DNA from: Gnetum montanum
Taxonomy: Eukaryota; Streptophyta; Gnetopsida; Gnetales; Gnetaceae
NCBI GenBank assembly: GCA_015680685.1
Contig: MNCI01034266.1
Coordinates: forward strand, 590,261 to 654,260
Length of the DNA: 64,000 bases
Direction: 5' to 3'
Every line of letters starts with the position of its first letter. The stretch's first letter is position 1. Below, piece after piece: positions 57,183 to 64,000 of the stretch. Under the pieces are notes generated by a model. The model saw only the letters and a program-made list of their open reading frames with translations. It was not told the DNA's origin and searched no databases. The translations under genes were made by a program, and so were the position numbers.

Positions 57183-57740
57183 GAGGCTTTACGTCTTGCT
57201 GGATTCCCGAGAAATCATCGAGGCAACCGATTTATACCACATGAGATGGGGTATAGAACACATGTGAGACTACTGTAAAATGGGCAAGCTAGCTAGCAAT
57301 CAAGAAGGCTTTACATCTCGTAGGATCCCCGAGGGACCATCGAAGTGACTGCTCTATACCATAGGAGATGGGGTACAGAATGCATGCAAAACTACCGTAA
57401 AATGGGCAAGCTAACTAGTGATCAAGAAGGCTTTGGATCTCGCAGGATCCCTGAGGGACCATTAAAGTGACCGCTCTATACCATGCGAGATGGAGTACAG
57501 AACGCATGCAAGACTACCGTAAAATGGGTAAGCTAACAAGAAATCAAAGGGTTTGCGTCTCACAGGGTTCCTAGGGGACCGTCGAGGTGACCAGTCTGTA
57601 CTACGTGAGATGGGGTACAAAATGCATGTAAAACTACCATAAGATAGGCTAGCTAATTAGCGATCAGAGGCCTTGTGTTCTGTAGGGCTCCCAAGGAACC
57701 GTTGAGGCGACTGATCTGCACCACACAAAGCGTAAACAAA
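57183..57740 (-). repeat. 121-bp tandem array in the Tat B leader
   Basis: Units start near 57185, 57307, 57429, 57550 and 57670, a spacing of 120-122 bp. Each holds GGCTTTACATCTCG, GGATCCCCGAGGGACCATCG, CTCTATACCA, GAGATGGGGTAC and ACTACCGTAAAATGGGCAAG. The array lies between gag and the primer site, so it would be in the 5' untranslated RNA. Confidence 0.92.
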
Positions 57741-57827
57741 TGCAAAACGGTGTCACATTTACGCTTATGTGTATCATGGTTCAGGAGGCTCATAGAACTA
57801 CCATGAAATGTGAAAAAGTCACCAAAA

Positions 57828-57846
57828 GACCCTTCTTCTAGTGCCA
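57828..57846 (-). promoter_or_regulatory. Tat B tRNA primer binding site
   Basis: On the - strand TGGCACTAGAAGAAGGGTC begins six bases after the LTR end. It matches the sites at 9012 and 63284. Confidence 0.8.
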
Positions 57847-57852
57847 GAAAAC

Positions 57853-59435
57853 TATAGCAACCAAAAACATCGGCTGTGAGAAAACACCGAGGGGTCGGTG
57901 GGCATGACAGTTTCAACCCCATATCTGTAGGAGGCCTGTGCTGGGTGTGAGCAAATACAAGGTGCACTAAATGGTTTGGTGAATTAGATAGGGACTTAAT
58001 CGACATCTATATAGCCTTTTGCAACATATAGTTTTGAAAATGGAAATGAAAATGCGAAGTAATGCTTGAAAGTAAATAAAGTAGGAAAAATAGTGCAAAA
58101 TGCAACAATAAGCAGGAAACAAGGTAAAGTGTAGTTAGAAAAATGCATCGCTCTAAAGCTACAAGTTTTCTTTATTAAGGTTGATTTAGTTGGTTGCACG
58201 GCATGGCGGAGTGCAGAGATCCCAAGAGTAACTAAGACATGTAGAGAAAAACAGGTTGTGTGCTTAGGTGTAGACTTGGGTGCTAATAATGTAGGGATTC
58301 TACCAAGGTGGTAGAAAGGGAGATAAAACAAAATGCCAGCTAAAGATACTAACTGTTTGCAGTGTCAAACAGAAAAATTACAATGCTTAGTGCTCAATGT
58401 TACGATGCTTGCTTTTTTGAACCTCTAGAGATAGTCCAACCCTTTGAGTGCTACTCATCGGGGTATTTATAGGGCTAAAGGGCATGCGAAAGGGGTGGTT
58501 TGGATGCCATGTGCCCTGGGCTCATGTTGACTTGCTGGTGCCACACGTGCCATGTATGACCGTTGGACCTGCATGACCATTGTAATGCGAGCTTGCTATG
58601 CTGTAACTGTGAGCCTGCCACACCGTAATTATGCCGTCAGCGTCTAGAGACATGTGCCAATGGTCTAATTAGGTGAAGTGCATTAATGTTGCACAACCAC
58701 CTACATGCCTTACTATGTTTTGTAGCGTAGCATGCTTAGCGTTGCATAGCACCTTGTTGCACGTTCCTCTACATGTGTGTTGCATGCTTGCTACACTATG
58801 CTACGCTATGTAGCGTAGCGACTGGCCTTAGTCACTAAAATTTTGTCAATGTGCAAACTTTTCTTCCTGTGTTGCGAGACTTGTGAACTTGCTGATTCTA
58901 CCCTTTGAGCTACCTTCTATTTGTTCTACAAGATTGCTATGCCTCACTACGCCATGTAGCTCAGTGTAGCATAGCAGCAGACATGGTCCTCCGCTTCCTA
59001 ACGGAAAGGGACATTGTTGAAGGACTTGGAGTTGAGAGAGGGAGCTGGTTGTATAATTGTTACCATGCTATGCTACACTATGCGTAGCATGGCACTTTGT
59101 TCTACAATTTTTTTCTGAAGCTTGCTATGCTACATAGCGGGGCATACCATAGTGTAGCAGACTTTGTGAATTAGAAAACTTGCCGAACTCTTTCGTGCAT
59201 CCTAAGCACTGTTGTCAACTTTGCGCATCATTTCTGAGAAGGCTATCAGCTGGGAAAACTACAAAGGGGGATAGGCAGAATGATCCATAGAGCCTGTTTA
59301 CACCTAAAGTAGAAAATTTTCCAAACTCGCTGGCCTGAATTCAGAGTGTTCTCCTCCCGAAGAACTACCTTGGTACTGTGCGAATTGCAAGGCCTGGTGA
59401 ACCAAGAATGACTTTGAATTTTTTGGGGTGTTTTA
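57853..59435 (-). repeat. Tat B 5' LTR
   Basis: Partner of 43698-45279. A TATA-like CCCTATAAATACCCC lies near 58460-58475 on the - strand. U3 has palindromic TAGCGTAGC/GCTACGCTA pieces at 58690-59160. The terminal CA of the - strand end and the start TG each show one substitution (TATAG; TTTTA). Confidence 0.9.
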
Positions 59436-60121
59436 TTTATTAATATTAGAAAATAATCAGTAAGTGCCCATAATGTAGATTTGAGTCAATTATCTAGCAT
59501 CTTATTCAAGTGGTGTTGTACCTAAATACATTTCATGAATGACAATAAGATCAAGATTAAATCGTATTCATTACAATACTTTGACTTAGAATAGTTTTAC
59601 TTTTAATGTAATTTACTTTCTATCTACTTAGTTAATATTTACATTTTCACACCCATTAGTTAATTTTTAAAATAAGTACAACCAATTTTAAGCATAAGCA
59701 CATATTTGTTTAGTAATATTAGCAGTGTTATTGGTTGGTTCACCTAGTCGCATAACAATTGGTAATCCCAGTTGTGTGTACATGAGTTCAAGATGTCTAT
59801 GACAAGCTAGGATTAGACATTCATTACCCTTAAGAGAGTCTAGGATTTATCTTCTTATTATTACTTAGATTAATAATTAATTAATTTTTATGTTTTTATA
59901 TAGCTTATCCATAGCTGCAGAACATCAATAATCATATGCTTCACTTTGAACTAAACTATACATGATAAATCTACCACTAGTCTAAGTGAGAAGACAATGA
60001 CTTGTGATCAAAATTTAATCATCTAGATACCACACTAGTTCCATCCATGGAATTTAACTAGATCATACATACACACTTGTGATTTAGATGGTTGGGAATA
60101 GTAGATAATTTCTACTCATCA
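59436..60121 (+). repeat. Athila-like 5' LTR, right part
   Basis: Aligns with 24740-25380: shared landmarks are GTGCCC..TAG, TTATTCAAG, ACAATAAGA and the end ACTCATCA. Left part is 43398-43697. Confidence 0.7.
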
Positions 60122-60141
60122 TTGGCTTCATTTCTAGGGAT
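60122..60141 (+). promoter_or_regulatory. worn tRNA-Asp-type primer site
   Basis: TTGGCTTCATTTCTAGGGAT sits where 25381 has TTGGTGCCGTTACCAGGGAC. Confidence 0.55.
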
Positions 60142-60251
60142 GGTGATAGTAATTTAGATTAGTTATATTATAAGCAATCATTGTAAAATCATGAAAGATT
60201 TATCTTTTCAAAAATATTAATATTTTAAGACACACATTATTAACTAAAACC

Positions 60252-61921
60252 ATGTCTCCTTTACATAAAGCTAATAGTACATCACATGATAAAAACACTC
60301 ATAGGGGCAATGATAAGATCGATATTGAAGAGGATTGAAGTGAACCATTTCATGTAGGGATCCAATATGCCCATTCCAATCTTCACTACATTCAAATACT
60401 ATGCTTAACTATAATAGAAAATCTAAGAGGGGATGGAACAAGTCCTATAACAAGGATGCTCTCAAGGCCTAAGGCCATCACCAAAACTAGAAGAGATGAA
60501 TCAAGGAATCATAGAGGAAGATATAAGAGCCATGGAAATTCTCCTAGTTCATCATCTTCCTCTTCATCTTCACCATCTATTTCTAAAGAAGTTGAATGTA
60601 GATATGGAAATAGAGCTTCACTAAGGGGTGAAAATATAGATACAAATATGCATGAAAGATAATATATAAGATGCCAAAGGAAGCATATATAAGATCATCA
60701 CAATCAGAAAAATAGAAATAGAGATAGAAATTATAACCATGACATTTTTTATGGTGATGAACTCTTGTTGGCTACTAGAATATAAATTATGGAGGTAGTT
60801 AGAATATCTCATAGGCATTATAGGGAAAGCCACATCAAATGAATTGATATAAATAACATTCCTAAATTTGAGGAAGGATATAATTCTGATCCACACCATC
60901 ATTTATAAGCCTTTCATGATTCCAAAAACTTGCAAAGTATTGAAAGTAAGAGGAAAAAGCTTAAGTTATTTCCTAAGACACTAATAGAAGAACTTCAAAA
61001 TTGGTAGAGATCATAGGAACCATATTCAATCCACTAGTGGTTCATAATTCTTGAGCACTTCAAATAGAAATACCAAACCTATTCAAGAATTTCCAATCTA
61101 GGAAAATAAATCTAATAGTAGAAGCAAGAGAACCATGAATCCCTTGATGTAGCCTTGGGTAGATACTATTCTCTACTACATAGTTTCCCAAGCCATGAAT
61201 TTTCTCAAAATAAGTAGCGTCATCATATCATAGATGGGCTTTTTAATAAAATGAGGGATACCTTTAGGATTTATGACCAAGGAAGATTATCATAGTTGAA
61301 AATCCATCAAATTTAAAGGCTAACTAAACATGTGGTAAATGAAGGAGAGTTGTGCAAAAGAGAGAATATAGAGAAATATAACTAGGATCCAACCATTTAC
61401 AAAAAGACGATCTATATTTATGATTAGGAAAAAGAGGTAGCTCTTGATGAGATTATTTTGCATAAAACCTTTCCAATACAAAATTCTATCAGTGAGATTG
61501 AAGAAAGGAGCAATAAGATGTGGGAGTTGATGGGTGAAAAAATTACAACAAACTTGAAAAATCATAGAGGAGAAAGTGAAGCAAGTAGGATCAAGTGATC
61601 AAGACAAGAAGAGGAAAAAGAACATGGAAATAGGGAAGGACACTTATCAACAAAAAAAGAAAATGAAGCTACCATAGAAGAGGTTTTAGACTTAGATTTA
61701 GAGCAGGAGGATGGATGTTATATCTATCAACATGAACATTCAAAGGGTTATTGCCCAATTTTGCTATGTCTACAAGATGAAACACCACAAAATTTTGAGC
61801 TTAGCACTTCTCCAACAAGAATTGAGCTAAGTCATGACGTTCCTCAGCATGACTAAAGATTGAGGACTCATAGACAACTTCAAGTAGAGTCGGACTCAAT
61901 GAGGAGCAGTTCCCTGGGGCC
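60252..61921 (+). pseudogene. Athila-like gag, second copy
   Basis: ATG 60252 (MSPLHKANSTSHDK). A serine run with RGRYKSHGNSPSSSSSSSSSP corresponds to the Ser/Arg tract of the first copy; given here only up to RGRYKSHGNSP. The capsid core reads INNIPKFEEGYNSDPHHHL, AFHDSKNLQSIESKRKKLK, LFPKTLIEELQNW and SLDVALGRYYSLLHS. The C-terminal part has LDLEQEDGCYIYQHEHSKGY, matching DDDGGCEI and DHPKGCCPI. About twenty stops. It is cut at 61921 by a new LTR. Its protease would lie beyond the inserted element. Confidence 0.78.
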
Positions 61922-61984
61922 TGTCGACGGCCACGGCAACATCCGCTATCAAAAAATGGCAACTTCAAAGCTCAAGATACTTAG

Positions 61985-62560
61985 TCTTCGCTAAGTATGC
62001 ATTCTCAGTATATATGCCCAACATTCACAGTGTATACGCCAGGCGTACACGCCTCACATGTATACTCAGCATGTATGACTGGTATATATGCCCGGTATGC
62101 AACCCTCGAAGATGGCATGAAAATAGCACTGCAGAGCAAAAACTTTGTACAAAGCATTAACTCACACGAACAGAGTAATCATTAGATGTCAACATTGTGC
62201 ATTCTGAAGTTTATATGCTGAGCATGCACGCCTTATACGCCCAACGTATACGCTCAGCGTCTACACCCGGCGTGTACACTCAGCGTATATGCTCAGCATG
62301 TACGAAGTATACAACCAATGTTAGATCAAGGTCAACAAAGTAGAGCATCTTCAGGCAGCATCTTCATGGCATCCAAATTCAAATCTAAAGGTTGAAAGAC
62401 TTCTTTTGCTTTGATCAAGTTTGTACACCCAGGTCATACGCCCAGCATGTATATGTTGGCGTATAATGGTATACGCTGGCGTACAACGGTATACGTTGGC
62501 ATACAACAGTTTACATTGGCGTACAACGGTTAACGCTAGCATGCAGCAAGCTATATACTT
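61985..62560 (+). repeat. short palindromic TATACGC array in U3
   Basis: Many copies of GTATACGC, GCGTACA and CAGCGTATA spaced 10-30 bp, for example GTATACGCTCAGCGTCTACA-like runs near 62245-62300 and GGCGTACAACGGTATACG near 62470-62500. Confidence 0.85.
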
Positions 62561-62674
62561 GTAAAATTGCATTCTTTCACACTTGGTCAATGCATCATAT
62601 GTCACCTGACCCAAGAATCCAGCAGTCCACAACCAATCATCCCCTCTCAAAACCTGAGTCCCGTGTCTACACTT

Positions 62675-62684
62675 GTATAAAAAC
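62675..62684 (+). promoter_or_regulatory. TATA box of the third Tat-like LTR
   Basis: GTATAAAAAC, about 600 bp before the LTR end and downstream of the U3 repeats. Confidence 0.5.
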
Positions 62685-63283
62685 CCCAATTTTTCATTAG
62701 AACAGGGTTGGCAATTTTGAGCAAAAAACCAAAGAAAAATAGAGAAACAGAGACGCTAAGAACCAGAGCAAAAAAAAATGTACGCTGGATCTCAACCCTA
62801 CACACTGAGCATACAGCTTTTACGCTATGCTTGTAGTTGAACACAACACACAGTCATCGCTGCATCCACCAGGGCTATTTGTCCGCCTTGTGTCAGAGTC
62901 AGAACTGCGTTAGACTAGTGCATTGTACCTTTCATTTCACAATAATATTGATACATTTCTTTGCTAAAATCTGTTACAGTTTTTCATTCATTGTTTCATG
63001 TTCATTGTTTACGCTCCTACACGTTTATGCTGCTTATGCTCCTGTATGCTTACGCTCCGTTTTACATTCGCTACGCCATTTACGTATAACCCAACGTACA
63101 GTATATTACTATACGTTTGGGGAAATCCTTGCCTGATTCACATGTGGACCACTCAAGGCACTTTACCTTTGTTAATTCCAACTTGACCTCAAGCGAAGGT
63201 AGGATCTTCTATGCATATCCAGAGATCTCTAGGTTTCTGTTTCATTCCAGCTGGAGACCGACGATTTTGGATGGTACAGAAAA

Positions 63284-63302
63284 TGGCGCTAGAAGGAGGG
63301 CC
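63284..63302 (+). promoter_or_regulatory. tRNA primer binding site
   Basis: TGGCGCTAGAAGGAGGGCC, five bases after the LTR end CA at 63278. It is the least mutated of the three Tat primer sites in the window. Confidence 0.85.
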
Positions 63303-63384
63303 CAAAACTACTTAAAACTTACTGTGCTCTCATACTCAGATCTTCTTAGACTCACATTCCTTCAACACTAAACCCAATCCTGAA

Positions 63385-63705
63385 ATTCCTAGCATCTACG
63401 CTGCTTAGCATACGCTGTACGCTCTACGCTATAGACTCTATCCCCGCTGCTGAGTTTATGCTATACGCTCTACGTTGTAGACTCTATCTATGTTGCTGAG
63501 TTTACATTGTATGCTCTACGCTGTAGACCCTATCTACGCTGCTGAGTCTATGCTATAGACTCTGTCTACGTTGTTGAGTTTACGCTATATGCTCTACGTT
63601 GTAGACTTTGTCTATTCTTCTAAGTTTATGCTATACGCTCTATGTTGTAGACTCTATCTACGCTATTGAGTTTATTCTGTACGCTGCTTTGCCTACACAT
63701 TTTAA
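63385..63705 (+). repeat. ~46-bp minisatellite in the leader
   Basis: Six or seven units of GAGTTTATGCTATACGCTC, TACGTTGTAGACTCTATCTA and CGCTGCT, themselves made of TACGCT-like pieces. Confidence 0.88.
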
Positions 63706-63858
63706 CATATACCTATACGCTACCACTATACGCTGGTCATTGAAGCCTATATGTTGAGTTCTAGTCTATACACTGTACACAAAAAACGTAGGTGTACGTT
63801 GTATTGAGTATACCAGTTTCATATCCCTTCCACCGCTTCATATTCACAACCATTCATC

Positions 63859-64000
63859 ATGAACACTACAAACTCCAACGTTACAACCAAACTAGTTACG
63901 GACATCGTAGGCACCATGGCCGTTTAACAACCTGTGGCACAACCCACTATGGGGCCTCGCCGATCTCTTAGATTGCAAGGGAGGAACCCATCATTTAACA
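63859..64000 (+). pseudogene. gag N-terminus, partial
   Basis: ATG 63859 gives MNTTNSNVTTKLVTDIVGT and, after a stop at codon 23, QPVAQPTMGPRRSLRLQ up to the window end. Position after the primer site and leader suggests gag. The arginine-rich start is common in retrotransposon Gag. Too short for a firm call. Confidence 0.4.

Larger units (their letters stand above)
43698..59435 (-). mobile_element. Tat B: near-complete Tat-lineage element
   Basis: On the - strand: LTR 59435-57853, primer site, leader array, gag, PR, antisense gene, RT, RNase H, archaeal-type RNase H, IN, repeat-rich 3' UTR, PPT, LTR 45279-43698. The LTRs are 1583 and 1582 bp and by eye 85-90% identical. Flanks ATTAT (43693-43697) and TTTAT (59436-59440) are a possible target duplication with one mismatch. 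The domain order and second RNase H place it in Tat. CpG is more frequent than in Tat A, in line with younger age. About 15.7 kb in total. Confidence 0.9.
43398..61921 (+). mobile_element. second Athila-like element, split by Tat B
   Basis: The LTR is in two parts (43398-43697 and 59436-60121), followed by a primer site and a gag homologous to 25529-27420. Tat B occupies 43698-59435. The gag is cut at about 61921 by a third Tat-like element. The remaining 3' part would lie beyond the window. Confidence 0.7.
61922..63278 (+). repeat. 5' LTR of the third Tat-like element
   Basis: About 1357 bp ending ATGGTACA. TTGTATAAAAACCCC near 62674 is the TATA box. U3 carries the palindromic array listed next. 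Confidence 0.6.
61922..64000 (+). mobile_element. 5' end of a third Tat-like element
   Basis: LTR, primer site identical in type to the other Tat elements, a minisatellite leader and the first codons of a gag-like frame. The rest is outside the window. The LTR start at 61922 (TGTCGACGG) is inferred from the end of gag homology; the end at 63278 is supported by the primer site. Confidence 0.65.

Noticed and set aside
43693-59440. Perfect target duplication for Tat B
   Set aside because: The flanks are ATTAT and TTTAT, four of five bases; it is only a possible duplication after mutation.
63385-63705. CRISPR array
   Set aside because: Units are contiguous and degenerate with no unique spacers; the context is a plant retrotransposon leader.
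1-64000. tRNA or complete rRNA genes
   Set aside because: Only tRNA primer sites of about 18 bp and 5S fragments were seen; no cloverleaf or full 5S gene was found by eye.

Overview
The window is plant nuclear DNA made almost wholly of old, nested LTR retrotransposons. I see no intact host gene, tRNA gene or CRISPR array. The gag, protease, reverse transcriptase (RT), RNase H (RH) and integrase (IN) frames are all of Ty3/gypsy type and carry many stops and frameshifts. The elements are long and stacked inside one another. A large plant genome with slow DNA turnover fits best, such as a gymnosperm, but that is an inference and no species marker was seen.

Layout. (1) 1-5562: the 3' part of a chromovirus on the + strand (gag, PR, RT, RH, IN, chromodomain, 3' LTR), inserted just after the integrase end of a Tat-type element. 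(2) 4206-8180: a tandem duplication of about 2 kb covering the chromovirus 3' end and the start of the next Tat LTR. (3) 7852-39368: 'Tat A' on the + strand. It has a 5' LTR, tRNA primer site, gag, PR, a spliced-looking antisense gene, a ~187-bp tandem array, then RT/RH/aRH/IN, and ends in two LTRs joined head to tail. It is broken by a gag-PR-only Athila-like element (24659-31729) inside IN and by a 3.3-kb solo-LTR-like insertion with a perfect 5-bp target duplication (32890-36188). (4) 39369-43397: a 5S-rRNA-derived repeat, a minisatellite, an unidentified decayed stretch and a chromovirus LTR on the - strand. (5) 43398-61921: a second Athila-like element, whose 5' LTR is split by 'Tat B' (43698-59435, - strand). 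Tat B is the best preserved element, with two ~1.58-kb LTRs, PBS, PPT, all pol domains and a + strand (antisense) spliced gene with its own poly(A) signal. (6) 61922-64000: the 5' end of a third Tat-like element inserted into the gag of the second Athila-like copy.

The most interesting signal is the gene on the opposite strand between PR and RT in both Tat elements. In Tat B one GT-AG intron restores the reading frame exactly and an AATAAA follows the stop codon. In Tat A the homologous region has several splice sites on the - strand and extra upstream exons. Both elements also have a plausible sense-strand 3' splice site just before RT, so the antisense gene may sit inside an Ogre-like sense intron. 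The ~187-bp array lies on the upstream side of the Tat A antisense gene and shares a short box with the LTR U3 repeats.

Several single-N positions are flanked by exact or near-exact ~50-78 bp duplications. These look like unmerged contig ends rather than biology.
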